DNA of 64,000 nucleotides, from NCBI GenBank assembly GCA_030686995.1, contig CM060691.1, forward strand, positions 88,161,055 to 88,225,054, read 5' to 3'. This document shows positions 36,070-47,630 of the stretch, one piece after another (position 1 is the first letter of the stretch; each line of letters begins with the position of its first letter). Below the pieces are notes generated by a model that worked only from the letters and a program-made list of their open reading frames with translations, ran no database searches and was not told the origin of the DNA. The DNA comes from Artemisia argyi. Its lineage: Eukaryota > Streptophyta > Magnoliopsida > Asterales > Asteraceae. The position numbers and the translations under genes were made by a program.

Positions 36070-37968
36070 ATGTCTCATCCACACCTTCTGATTTGTGAAT
36101 GGTGTGGTAGTCTTCATAATGGTGGCAATTGCCCTAGTTGTGGCATGGTGGTGTCAGGAAACGGGTCTGTCTATAACCAGGATCCCTATTCCTACCATGA
36201 CACGACTTATTTATTCCATCAGCTACCACACCATGAGACTCAACAGTTTTACTGTTGTGAGTACTGTGGTGGTTCACACTACGGTTCTGATTGTCAATCA
36301 GGAAGCACGCTTGTCTATGAGCAATTTCCTGATAACAATTATGACTCTACCACATACAACCCACAGCCACATCAGTTTTACTGTTGTGATTACTTTGGAG
36401 GTCCACACTCTAGCTCGGATTGTCAAACAAGGAATCCATTTCCTTGTAACAATTACGATTATTCGTTTTCAGACCCACCTCCACAGTACCAAATAACCCA
36501 AGCAACTCCTCATGATACTCAGCAAGATCTTTTACTAGAGGCTCTTGAGATATTGAAGGAACTTAAGGAGGAGTTGGCTACTACGTCGCTTCAAAATTCT
36601 CATGAGAAATCCATGGCAAAATTATTTGCTGAAGAACGAGATGCTAGAAACGAATTGAGCAAGGAAGAATTGCTAGTCTTAGAACAAGCAGCTAAAACAC
36701 GTGCCATATTTCGCAATGCTGCTCTTCTTGACAATGATGATGATGATGTTACCCTTGATATTTCTCAATTTTGTAAGGGTTCATCAAGTTCATCTGTTGT
36801 GATTCCTTCCTCGGAAAATCAGGGAGAAAAGACTATGATAGAATTACTAGCAGAAGAACAAATAAAATTTATAAAACCCATGTCTACTAGTCCTTCTCAA
36901 CTCCCTCAGTCTATTGATATCACACCTGAAGTTCACACTCACTCTCTAAACATGGGGGATGAGCATCTTGACACTGTTCCTAATAAGGAATCGGACAAAT
37001 TAATAAAGTCTAGTGTTGAGATCCTTGTCCCAATCCCGAGAGAGTCACAGGGAACTTTTGATCATGTGTGTGATTTACCTTCCCCTCTTGAGTGTTCAAA
37101 CGATCATTTTGAGACTTTCTCAGATTTTAATAATGATTGTACATCTCATTGAGACATTGAGTATATTGAAGCATCAGTTCCACATTCTGATGCTGATCCT
37201 CTTCTTGAGGAGTTCGCCGATGAACTTACTCACATCGATCCACTTTCATTGGAAAGTGATGATGGTCTCCTTGATTTCGAAGCCGGCCTGGGAGAAATTG
37301 AAAGTCTCCTATATCATGATCCGTCACTCACTTCTTATCCCAGCAGTCCAATAGAGAATAATAATCTCTTTGTTCCCGAAGCATTCAATACTACTCTCAC
37401 CAATCCTCTATTTGAATTCGATTTTGAATTCACTTTGATGTTTGATAATCCAATCTTTGGTATTCGGGATGAGGATTGTGATGAGTCTATTTCGGAACAT
37501 AAATTCACAGATTCACATCTTGTGAATGATTCTCTTCATGAGGAGTTCTCCGGTGAACTCACTCATCATATCATGACTCCTCTGGAGTTTGATAGCTCGG
37601 GGGGAGATGCACTAAATCATGAGGATTTGCAAATTCCCACCCACCCTCCCGGGATGTTTTTGAGCTTAACCTTTGAAATCCAAACTCAGGCTAATGAGCC
37701 TGCTCTCGAGGAAAAAGATCAAATCATGATTTTCATCATCATTTTCTTCCTTTTCTTCACCTACAAGGTGACTTCTCTTGTTCTTCACTCCTTCGGGAAT
37801 GAAGACAGCATCTTTGATCCCGGCATTTTCATGTATCATTATCTTGAGCCGGATACTTATCTCATCGGTGTGGAACTTTCACGTGCTTCATATGTTTGTC
37901 CAAATATTTTGAATGAAAGTCCGATTGAGATTGTTTCTTCCACATCATGCTTCCCCAAGGACAAATGA
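36070..37968 (+). pseudogene. Z1 ORF: three zinc knuckles, acidic middle, C-terminal membrane segment; one stop
   Basis: I chose ATG 36070 (MSHPHLLICEWCG) because Z2 starts at the same residue; the frame is open from 35869. Knuckles with C-x2-C-x3-H-x4-C spacing are CEWCGSLHNGGNC and CEYCGGSHYGSDC; the third, CDYFGGPHSSSDC, has its second Cys replaced by Phe (intact in Z2). A long acidic, Ser-rich middle with weak coiled-coil character follows. Near the C-terminus a hydrophobic run (IMIFIIIFFLFFTYKV, about 37720-37770) looks like a membrane span, conserved in Z2. The protein ends PIEIVSSTSCFPKDK. A single TGA at 37150-37152 interrupts it; the copy at 40601-41303 reads through, so the stop is recent. 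No capsid, protease or pol. Function unknown; this ORF type recurs in Asteraceae retroelements. Confidence 0.7.
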
Positions 37969-38184
37969 ATTCGGGGTCGAGTCAAGCTAGCGACTCGGTA
38001 ACCAAAAACAGTAGCATGCTTATAGTATAGTTAAAAACTATACTATAAAAACTATGTGAGATTCAATATAAGCAAACAATACACTGTGATTACAAATGAA
38101 GTGAAAAACAAAATGGTGTTTTCCACACTTAGCTTGTAATTTTGCCCTTTTATGTTCAAAGAGTCGGCATAATAGCCGGGACTT

Positions 38185-38241
38185 TGAAATTGAGGACAAT
38201 ATTCATGTTAAGTGTGTGTGTGGGGGGGGGGGGGGGGGGGG
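38185..38241 (+). other. Upstream hairpin (decayed) and purine tract of Z1
   Basis: TGAAATTG, AGGA, CAATATTCA: the left arm has lost one T relative to Z2, where the stem is a perfect 9 bp. AAGTGTGTGTGTGG and a roughly 20-nt G run follow. The layout matches 3237-3280 in A1. Confidence 0.55.
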
Positions 38242-38380
38242 TATTTCGCTATTCTAGCGAATTTTATCACATTTTACTATATAATACCCCCGTTTTTGAC
38301 CAAAAATTTTTCAAAAATTTTTCACTAAAGTTCAAATTTTTTTTGTGGTTATCAGTCAGCCTTGTCTAACCGACAAAAGG

Positions 38381-38740
38381 GATTGGCTAGTCCAGGAGCA
38401 AACGGCTTTGGTAAAGACATCTCAAATCCGTTTATGGCTTGCAATTTGCCCAAAATTGTATGGTTCATCAACTCCCCATATCCCATAAAGCGAATGAGTT
38501 GGCTAGCCCGCAAGATTATGGCTTGTGGTAAAGGCAGTGGAAAATCCATAATTGGTAATCATCTCACCAAGATGTTGACTATTCCATCAAGACTTGGCTA
38601 GTCCAGAAGCAAACGGCTTTTGGTAAAGACTAATCAAATCCGTTGACAGCTGGTGGTTTGCTCAAAATCACACGGTTATCAGGTGTACCACAGTTCTCAC
38701 ACCTGGCTACTCCAGAAGTGATGGCTTTTGATAAAGAGTT
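38381..38740 (+). repeat. Degenerate tandem repeat, about 110-bp unit, in Z1 3' region
   Basis: Four diverged units begin with TTGGCTAG-CCAG-type sequence near 38381, 38499, 38594 and 38702. Each is followed by AAGCAAACGGCTTTTGGTAA-like and AAATCCGTT-like blocks. Z2 has an equivalent series at about 59815-60215 on the minus strand. Confidence 0.7.
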
Positions 38741-38767
38741 TAAAATCCATCAAATTTTCAAAACAGT

Positions 38768-38804
38768 TATTGCTAGGGACTAGCAATAGTTTACTGTAGG
38801 GGAT
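38768..38804 (+). other. LTR-adjacent hairpin and polypurine tract of Z1
   Basis: Stem arms TATTGCTAG and CTAGCAATA around GGA (38768-38788), then the purine tract TAGGGGAT abutting LTR-B at 38805. The same hairpin is exact in Z2 (59779-59799). Confidence 0.65.
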
Positions 38805-40591
38805 TGATGAGTGCTCAAACACTTATCATTTTTGGTCAAATCTAAAATGCAAAACATACAAAAACACTCAGAAATGCATCAAATTACTAAAAATATTTCA
38901 AAATTGTGTTTTATATGTTTTAGATGCAAAATGAGCAAAAACAAATGAAAAATGAACAAAGTTTGCAAAATTGACAGTTTCAGTCCCCCAACTTTCAAAA
39001 ATTGGCAAAAATAGTCCCTGAGCACTTATTTGGAAAGAAAAGTCACCAAAGGTCCTTTTGAAATCAATAATTTTCATATTTAGTCCTTTGGTGAAAAATT
39101 GGAAAAGTTTTGGAAAATTACAAGTTCAGTCCCTGTACGTTCAGAAATTGACAGAATTGGTCCCTGGTGGGATATTTTTGGAAGAAAAATCATTTTTGGA
39201 CCTTGGGAAATCAAAAGTTATCAAAATTAATCCCTGGATGAAAATTTTGAGGAAATTACATATTTGGTCCCTAAAGTTTCATTTTTGGCAAAAATAGTCC
39301 CTGGAAATTTCATTTTGGGAAATTAACAAACATTGGTCCTTAGGAATATGAAACTTGCGATTTTGGTTCATGTGAATACTTGGGGAAAATACCACAGCCC
39401 ACCCTCAACTTTAAGCCATTTACAAAATTGGTCCTTGTGATTAAATTACAAACCAATCGGACCTAAACCTAACTAAACCTAAATAACAAACCCAACTCCC
39501 TTTTTATTCCTACCCAGCCCACTTCCTGATCCACCAAAAGCCCACCAACAAAATTAAACCCTACCCCATTTTTATTATAACCCCCTAGTCAAACCATGTT
39601 TGACCATCCACCCCATCTTCCACCTCACTCTTCACGTGAACCCTCCCCTGCTATCCCTGCCACACAAACACCATCATCACCTCTACACCCCTGCTACCCT
39701 GCCACACTCAACCCCTAATTCACCTTTCCTCCACTATCCAACAAATAAAACCTCTACCCAAGTTCAACTTTGCCAACTCGCAAAACCAAGTTTTCCCACC
39801 AAAAACCAAATAAACGGCTAAGATCATGATAGCTCATCCAACGGTCAAAATTAATGATGGGAAATCATCAGGGAAGAGAGAGGACCATTTTCACTTATAT
39901 AAAAGAAGGCATTGGAGGAGAGGAGAAGGCAGTAGGTCTTAGTATGCATTAGGAGTAGTTTTAACTATAGCTTAAGTGTAATTTTTCTTACCTTCAGTGT
40001 TGTAAAAACCTTTTATTAAAAGCTTTAGAGCAATCTCAGTTTTGAGAATTAAACTTCCAAGCTTTGTACCTTCTACTTTATTTTTAATATTAATCTCAGT
40101 TAATTTGCTTTCATTTCATTAAATTATTGTAATACTTAATTGTAGTTAGGATTTGCTTATTCAGTTACATTATGGCATTTTAGGTAATTTAATTTCCCTA
40201 TCTTAGCTTTGAAATTGCTCTTTCCTTCAAAACCTTTCATCAGGTCTCCTTTTAGAGGGTGTTTGGCATAGCATTGTGTTGAAAGGTTGAAACTGTTTTG
40301 AACCATTCCCAAGTTCTGATTAGCTTAAGTTAAATATATGGAGTAGTTTTGAATCAAAATTTTGCATTCCCATTCAGTTTCTAGGTGATCAGACTTATAT
40401 TTCTTGGGATTTCCATCAAATCTGTTGTGAAAAAAGAGCATAGGTTAGATTTAGTTTACAATTCAGTTAGTGGCTTTGCTTGCTTCATTTTAGTCCCAAA
40501 TAAGATGATGAAAGTGTGTATGATCTGGGATTGACCTGTGTGGGTCAAAAATTCACTTTGTACCCATTCTGACCCATGTGCAGCCATGCAC

Positions 40592-41303
40592 TTTGTACCC
40601 AGTCTTAGAACAAGCAGCTAAAACACGTGCCATATTTCGCAATGCTGCTCTTCTTGACGATGATGATGATGATGTTACCCTTGATATTTCTCAATTTTGT
40701 ATGGGTTCATCAAGTTCATCTGTTGTGATTCCTTCCTCGGAAAATCAGGGAGAAAAGACTATGATAGAATTACTAGCAGAAGAACAAATGAAATTTATAA
40801 AACCCATGTCTGCTAGTACTTCTCAACTCCCTCAGTCTATTGATATCACACCCGAAGTTCACACTCACTCTCTAAACATGGAGGATGAGCATCTTGACAC
40901 TGTTCCTAATAAGGAATCGGACAAATTAATAAAGTCTAGTGTTGAGATCCTTGTCCCAATCCCGAGAGAGTCACAGGGAACTTTTGATCATGTGTGTGAT
41001 TTACCTTCCCCTCTTGAGTGTTCGAACGAACATTTTGAGACTTTCTCAGATTTTAATAATGATTGTACATCTCTTGGAGACATTGAGTATATTGAAGCAT
41101 CAGTTCCACATTCTGATGCTGATCCTCTTCTTGAGGAGTTCGCCAATGAACTTACTCACATCGATCCACTTTCATTGGAAAGTGATGATGGTCTCCTTGA
41201 TTTTGAAGCTGATCTGGGAGAAATTGAAAGTCTCCTATATCATGATCCGTCACTCACTTCTTATCCCAGCAGTCCAATAGAGAATAATAATCTCTTTGTT
41301 CCC
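40592..41303 (+). other. Filler: templated 9 bp plus 703-bp copy of the Z1 ORF
   Basis: 40601-41303 aligns without gaps to 36675-37377 at very high identity. The preceding CACTTTGTACCC (40589-40600) repeats 40554-40565. Reading through this copy lacks the 37150 stop. The structure is typical of synthesis-dependent repair of a double-strand break. Confidence 0.75.
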
Positions 41304-42022
41304 TAAAAATTTGAATTTTCGGCCGAAATTTTCAACGTTATACCAAAATTTAAATCTCGCGTAAAAATTGAACGTTTAATCTTCTGTGAAAAATAAATTT
41401 TACTCAAATTTTCCCGCCAAGGCTTGTCTAACACTAACTCGGTATGATATCTTGAAAGTTCAAACTCGGTATGTATTTGAAATTTATCTAACTCGATATG
41501 TCCTTAAAAATCCAAACTCGGTATGTCCTTTTCTAACTCGATATGTATTTGAAAGTTCAAACTCGATATGTATTTGAAAGTTCAAACTCGGTATGTATTG
41601 AGAGTTATCTAACTCGATATGTCCTTAAAAACTTTCAAACTCGGTAAGTTTTAAAAAATTTGGACAGAGTTTCGTCTCGTAAGTAGCCACAAATATCCTT
41701 ACTCAATGAACGATAAGGCAAAAAGGCTAACTCGCCAACTTTTGATCCCAAACTCGGTAAGATTTGTGATCCTAACTCGATAGCTAAAATCCTAACTCGC
41801 TATGATTAAATCACCTAACTCGATAACAACTTTCAAACTCACAAGAAACTTGACCAAATCCAAACTCGATAGAAAATTCCTAACTCGCAAAAAAAAAAAT
41901 TCTAACTCGAGAAGTTGGCGATGAACAGTAACCTAAATCACAAAAATAACTTCTATACCAAGTTTTTTCAACCAAATCAAACCTAAAACAACCTATATTA
42001 TCCCTAGGCGATTGATACCACT
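41304..42022 (-). mobile_element. Leader of a truncated Copia-like element with a CGAGTT repeat series
   Basis: On the minus strand, the primer-site-like TGGTATCAATCG (42020-42009) follows two bases after the LTR end at 42023. The next 600 bp contain about 18 irregularly spaced AACTCG(G/A)TA-type motifs (plus-strand reading), many in TCAAACTCG(A/G)TATGTATTTGA context. No ORF belongs to it. The other end of the element is missing. Confidence 0.6.
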
Positions 42023-42370
42023 TGTAGGACCGTAGAACAACCTATTTCACATTTGAATCAAGCCTAAACCTAGAGAGAGAAAGTAAGTAGAGAGAGAGAG
42101 AGTGAGTGGGAACTCTAGTGTGTGGAATAATAACTTTGTAAATACTAAGAGAATCACTAAGAGAACCAACCTCACAAATGAGGTTTACAAGAGTATTTAT
42201 ACTCATAGTCTAGGGCTTCTCTAATCTTTTACATTATTACACTAATAGCCCTTAGACTTTTACAAAACATGAGTACTACACATAAACTTCATCATAATGA
42301 TATTCTAAAGCAATCTATAAATATACATTAATGACCGACACTTTTTATAAATAAAAATACGATTCTAACA
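42023..42370 (-). repeat. Copia-like LTR inside LTR-B
   Basis: 348 bp, near-identical to the solo LTR at 34100-34445, followed by TTCAT (42371-42375). The TTCAT on the other side has been lost with the rest of the element. Confidence 0.8.
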
Positions 42371-43699
42371 TTCATAAGCTCATTTAGCTTACAAAGTTGC
42401 CTGCAGACCTGATGGTTTAGGTAGTGGGTATTGGATTTGCTTATTTGATCTCATAGGCTTATTCAGTGGTTTAAGCTCTTCTCTTTAAGCCATTTTGCAC
42501 TCAACTCAGTAGATTCTAGCTTATTTTTCCTTCTGTTCTCTCTGTATAGCTTCTTGGTTAGCTTTTTCAAGCTTAAAAGACCTTTTGCAGCTTATTTGCC
42601 TAACTGCCAAGCTTTTAAGCTCATATACTGCTTATTTGCTAGTCCTACTCAAGTTGCCTTTATTAAAGTTGTTTCATTACAGTAGTTTATTAGTTTTGTA
42701 AAAGAAAAATTCCAAAAAACCAAACTTAATTTTTAGTGATAGCTTCCATTTAACATAATTTAGCTTTTTAATTTTTCTTTTTAAATTTTTGTAAAGTACT
42801 TATCTGTTTTTATATTTTTCTTAAATTCCTAGTATATTAAAGTATTTGTAGGAATTTTTTCAGATTTTTATCCTTCCATTTAGTATTTACTATAATTAGT
42901 CTTAGTTTATTAATAATTAAGTAATATTAGATAATTAATTAGGTTTATTAATTTTTGTTTAACAATAGTACTTTTTTATATTTTTCCTAGGTTTTATATA
43001 TCATCAAATAATTTTAGGAAATTTTTCATAATTTTCTCTATTCATTTTCTATTTTTCTTAATTTTAGTTAATTAATAAATAGTAGCTAATTAATAATAAA
43101 TAGAGAAAAAGTAGGAAAAATATATTTTTAGTTTTAAAATTACTTTTATATTATTTTAGAATTTTTAGAATTAAATTCTCATTTTTCTAGCTTAATTTCA
43201 TAATTAGTGTAATTTAAATATTATTAATTAGTAATTAAATAGTAAATAATTAATAATAAATAATTAAAAAGTCAAAAAAATAATTTTCTTTTTTCTAAAA
43301 ATTTTCTTTTATCATTAGGATCGTAAAAATGTGATTTTCATATCCATAGGTATTTTATTTCACAAAACTCGCGTTTTATTTCGTACGTCTATGTAGAATT
43401 AAATCAAACGAACGCGTTTTTAGACTTAGCTCACGTTTTGAGGTTATCTGATTATCAGTAAATGTTAATATAGTATTTCTAAGTTATTTTCATTCCTCAT
43501 CTCGTAGTGTAATCATTCACAAACCCTTTCCGTCCAAATTCACCCGATCACAAACCCGTTTTAATTACCATCACACCTCTTCGGGACATAACGACCCGGG
43601 GAAACACTATACTTCCACGGAGCATTGGTTTTAGACGTTTGACCTGGTTGACCATTCACCTAGTCAATTTAGGTTGACCGTTCTGAACCAATCAAATTT

Positions 43700-43782
43700 T
43701 GGCGCCGCTGCCGGGGAGGTGTGCGCGCTATTCTTAACGGTTTTTCTGATTAGTGATCTTGGAATTCATTCCATTGTACATT
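43700..43782 (+). other. Second Z1 primer site and truncated internal region
   Basis: TGGCGCCGCTGCCGGGG at 43700-43716, one base closer to the tRNA-Asp complement than the copy at 35776. Sequence then matches 35793-35858 and stops at 43782, where A2 begins. Confidence 0.75.
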
Positions 43783-43804
43783 ATAGGCTTGGGAAAGGAT
43801 CAAA
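43783..43804. other. 22-bp templated filler at the Z1/A2 deletion junction
   Basis: These 22 bases are an exact direct copy of 43942-43963 inside A2, 159 bp away, and lie between truncated Z1 (to 43782) and truncated A2 (from 43805). In intact A1 the sequence occurs only once (near 4525-4546, inverted). This is a signature of polymerase-assisted end joining. Confidence 0.8.
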
Positions 43805-46134
43805 GACAAGCACGGAGGTCATACACAAGCACCTCACAAATAGTGTTTAGATACTCACATCTCTCGGGTGTAATAAAGTATAAATTACAATATGGAAACG
43901 GAAAATATCTCTCACTACCTGTCATAGCAAAATAGATTACCATAGGCTTGGGAAAGGATCAAACCTCCACCACATGGCGTAAGCACCTAGAATAAACTTT
44001 CAAAGAGGTCTTTTAAAGGGTTGTAACGTTAGGTGTAGGGATATGAAATACACGGTTTTGTTGGATAAAGGCAGTCTTTACTGGTGGCGAGTTAATAATC
44101 TTGGTCAATTACATGTACAATATGGCGTTGCTAAGCCAAGACTAGATTCGACTTAAGCTAATAAATGAAAAATAACAAAAACATAAAATGAACATAGAAT
44201 AAAAAGGGATGGTAGTCCGTATGTTTTTTCTAATTTTTTTTTTTTTTTTTTTGATTTTTTTCTTCGATTTTTTTTTTTTTTTTTTTTTTTTTTTGCATAC
44301 ACTCTTACCCTACCATCCAAAATAATACATTATAGGGGATGAACACTCCCCTTACACTTGAATTTTTACATACTTTACATTAAACTAATCTAATGACTCG
44401 AATTAAGAAAATCAAAACACTTGGAGTACTTTTAAGATTAACGTACATATGGGGGTAATAAATGATGTTCTTCCCCATTACTCCATAAATAAGTACTTTA
44501 CCCATGAGTCCCAATCGTCCCAAAATAATATGTACAAGGATATGACTCGACTTAGCAACCATGTAATCAATTAGATAATTAACTTAGGGTTTAGCAAATA
44601 ACAATAATGCACTAAAAATGAACGCATACACGGAAGGCTAAGGCGATTTGGGTGTACATTTAAGTGGGGTGTAACAAATTCTTCCTTTAAGTAAAATGCT
44701 TAAAGTTAGAAACGAAAAGATAGGCTCAGAGGGGTGTACTAGGGGTTTCGTGTACTAAAAATGAGTACAACGCTAAGGGTGTGGGAAAAATTAATTGACT
44801 TAACTAGCCAAGTAATATGAATTAAATGGTCAAGTAATTATGATACGGGTTTAACACAAGCGTGATCCTAATGCCTCTTATCATGTAGTAAATCCTACCA
44901 CACGAATGTAGTCTCACTAGCGGTCTCGGGATGCATTACTAACGCAAGTTCTAGAATCTAAATGCTACCGGTACACTCATAAGCACTAATAGTAAATGCT
45001 TTTCCTATCAAATCTAAAGGCGAACCTCACATATTTGGGTGGAAAATTTTTCTGAATATACGGTTATGTGCTAGTCATACAATCTCCTATCCATGAGATG
45101 CTTGCTACGGCTAAAGTTTCACTCCTAAATGTTGTAAAAAATTTTAAATTTGGCGCTAAAATTGCACTAACAAGTATTTCTCATAGTTTTATTACACACC
45201 TATTATTAAACAAACAAACTCAAGCGAAAGTGTATCTGTAAGGTATCATCATTTTACCCTCCCCTTACACTTAAGATGAACATTGTCCCCAATGTTCAAG
45301 TAAAGAATGTAAAAGTGAAATAAGTAAAAAGAATGAAATCAAATACTCCCCTGATTCACTCGGTATGGATAATAAGGTGGCCAGGTTAAATCTTCCTCCA
45401 AGACAATGAACAATCAAAGCTTCCCTTCTAGAATATAAATCATCTTCTTGTCATACATAACCTGTAAATCCTGAGAAAATAGACAAAGCAACCTCGCATA
45501 AAATCGGCGGCAATCTACATAAGTTACTAAATCCTAAATAACAAGATAAGATATAATGCTTGTGGAGTGAAATTTGCAGATTTCCTGGAGATTATTAAAC
45601 TTAATAATTCAACAAAAACCTTAAAACTCCGTTAGAAAAACAAAACTGGTAAAATTTCTAGGTTATTACACGTGACGCCGTCAAGAGTAAACTCGTGACG
45701 CCGTCAGAAGTGACCTGCAGAAATTCTTATGTTAAGTTTCCGGAAAATTTCAGGAAAAACTTGGTCCTACTTCCTGGAAAATCCTGCAAAACTTCATTAT
45801 GACTCGATACAAGCATTTGACTCTAACAAATACGAATAAACATGGTCACTTAATATTGTGGAGAATCATGATCGGTTTGTTTCTCAAAAACATATTTGGG
45901 ATTTCCCCTTACACTTATCTTTTGCGAAATACCTTTTGATGAAGTTAAGACTAGGCCAAACAACAAAGTAAAGTATTTTCACTATTTTAGTTTTGAAACA
46001 TGATCTACCAACAATAAAAATGAAGCATGCATACGGAACAAATAACAAACAAACAAAATAAAAATCACACAAAATCTTTTGTTGCCTCCCAAGAAGCGCT
46101 TGTTTTTGTTCGAGTCACGAGCCTGACTCTACCC
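43805..46134 (-). other. 3' noncoding region of A2
   Basis: Matches A1 2400-4690 in reverse. Contains the hairpin at 45277-45298, TGACGCCGTCA sites at 45673 and 45696, and a T-rich run at about 44227-44295 that is much longer than the A run at the same place in A1. No coding sequence recognised. Confidence 0.7.
45258..45298 (-). other. Upstream hairpin and purine tract of A2
   Basis: On the minus strand, arms TGAACATTG and CAATGTTCA enclose GGGA (45298-45277), followed by TCTTAAGTGTAAGGGGAGGG. GGGA fits the GNRA tetraloop rule; A1 has AGGA. Confidence 0.65.
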
Positions 46135-47375
46135 TTATTTAACAGAAATAGGGGAGGTTTTCCCTACACTTGAGATTAAGTACGGCTGGAAGTAGCGATA
46201 TATACCCTTAGGGTGAAAATATGCCACGTGAGGAAAGAGTGGTGGATAAATTGTATGCTTAAAGAAGCGGGATCCTATCATCATAACCTTACCTAATTCA
46301 ATTGGGTTAGTGGGTGAATTAAGATTTTCTCTTAGAAAGGGATCATCTTCTATCAATTTCGAGAGACTCCTAGTTGGGAATCCATCTTGACCTAATAAGC
46401 CCGGTTTAAACCCATAATGTTTCTTGTGATCAATTATAAATGGGTGATGTAAGCGTGTAAGGTCATTTTCCACTCCTATATTGGCTTCCTCTCTACAAGA
46501 CTTAGAGTCCACTACCTTTATCCCAAGACTACCCGGACTACATGGTTTGATGGGTGGATCGGAACCTATTTCAATTCCTAAATTTTCATCCAAGGATGGA
46601 AGATTAGGTAACGGTTTTGGTTGAGGCTCCGGTTCATCAAAACTAGGAACTTCCCTAGAACTAAGAGAAAGGTCATCACTATAAGTGTTAAAACCTATAT
46701 TATCTAGTTGTGCTTGGTCCAAGGGTTCTACCTCAATTGGGGTTCCTATAGTCTCTTCTACTTCTTCCGGGTAAGTCATGGGCGGTGTGTGTGCCTCAAA
46801 TGATGGTAGGACTTGTGGGGTACTTATTGAGCTCATGTTATTTACTTCATCATTCCTTGTGTCAAGATCACCTATATCCTCAACATGTGTTTTATTATAA
46901 ACTAACCCTAACATCTTCCGAAGTATCTCACGTGCTTCTCTAGGATCTCAACTTCTATGTCCGAATCATACGGATCATCCTCAATATTCTGACTGCGATA
47001 TACAAATTACCCAAAAGATTCATCATGTGTTTCTTGAGATTCATCATCATCGATCATAAAACCATGGTCATTTTGATCAATGTGATCATGTTCGGCTAAA
47101 TCCTCCATCACATCAAGGTCACCTATGTGTTCATCCTGTATTATGGTAGGGCCTAACCATGACATGCAGCTAGGTGGCTCATACGAAACTATCCTAGGTG
47201 AAGGCTCATATGGTGCATAGGTTTCATTAAGTGAGGCATTTTGAGGGGTTGATGGAGCTCCTAAGGTGAATTCTTTAAAAGTCTTATGCACTTGGCCTCT
47301 TTTCTCAAGGTACTTAATAAAATCAATATAAGATCCTGTCCTCCTCATTTCATTCGTCCATCTAGGTATATCCAA
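46135..47375 (-). pseudogene. Acidic ORF of A2, frameshifted
   Basis: The first part (47375-47007) starts MDIPRWTNEMRRTGSYIDF and includes YEPSPRIVSYEPPSCMSWLG and a very acidic GFMIDDDESQETHDESFG. A frameshift near 46960 separates it from 46914-46135, which holds TPPMTYPEEVEETIGTPIEV, Pro/Glu-rich sequence and a conserved end (HVAYFHPKGIYRYFQPYL, SVGKTSP). The corresponding A3 ORF shares the acidic, PEEVEET and HPKG blocks. I recognise no domain. It occupies the gag position but has no capsid motif or zinc knuckle. Function unknown. Confidence 0.65.
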
Positions 47376-47606
47376 ACTGGTTTAATTATATTTTTTCTGG
47401 TAAAACTCTAATGTCGGACTTGGTGGATTCACGTTCTCCATAATGGTGAATGGAAGATTCAATGGAAAGGTTTTTACGAACAAAGACACAAAGAAAAGAT
47501 AGACTGCGAGAAAGCTAAAAAAAATAAAAATAAATAAAGTCTTACTAGAAAGGAATCTAGCAAGTAGACCTAATAAAAAAAAATTCTAACCTAGACAATA
47601 ACTATT

Positions 47607-47624
47607 CCCCGGACTGTGGCGCCA
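47607..47624 (-). other. Primer-binding site of A2, tRNA-Asp type
   Basis: Minus strand TGGCGCCACAGTCCGGGG, six bases inside the 5' LTR edge at 47631. Confidence 0.65.
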
Positions 47625-47630
47625 AAAACT

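Larger units (their letters stand above)
38805..43694 (+). repeat. LTR-B of Z1, rearranged
   Basis: 38805-40591 matches LTR-A 31465-33251, and 42023-43694 matches LTR-A 34100-35770. Between them about 850 bp of LTR is missing. It is replaced by 9 bp of filler (40592-40600), a 703-bp copy of the internal ORF (40601-41303) and the leader of a Copia-like element (41304-42022). Confidence 0.85.
31465..43782 (+). mobile_element. Long-LTR element Z1, rearranged LTR-INT-LTR-INT
   Basis: LTR-A 31465-35770, internal region 35771-38804, LTR-B 38805-43694 (internally rearranged), then the primer site and first 66 bases of a second internal region, truncated at 43782. LTRs start TGATGAGTG and end ACCAATCA. 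The primer site TGGCGCCGCTGTCGGGG fits tRNA-Asp. It has one main ORF (zinc knuckles plus membrane segment) and no pol. The 5' flank AGCAC is Tat RT; the 3' flank was lost in the deletion that fused it to A2. Z2 (59739-64000, minus) is a relative. Confidence 0.85.
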
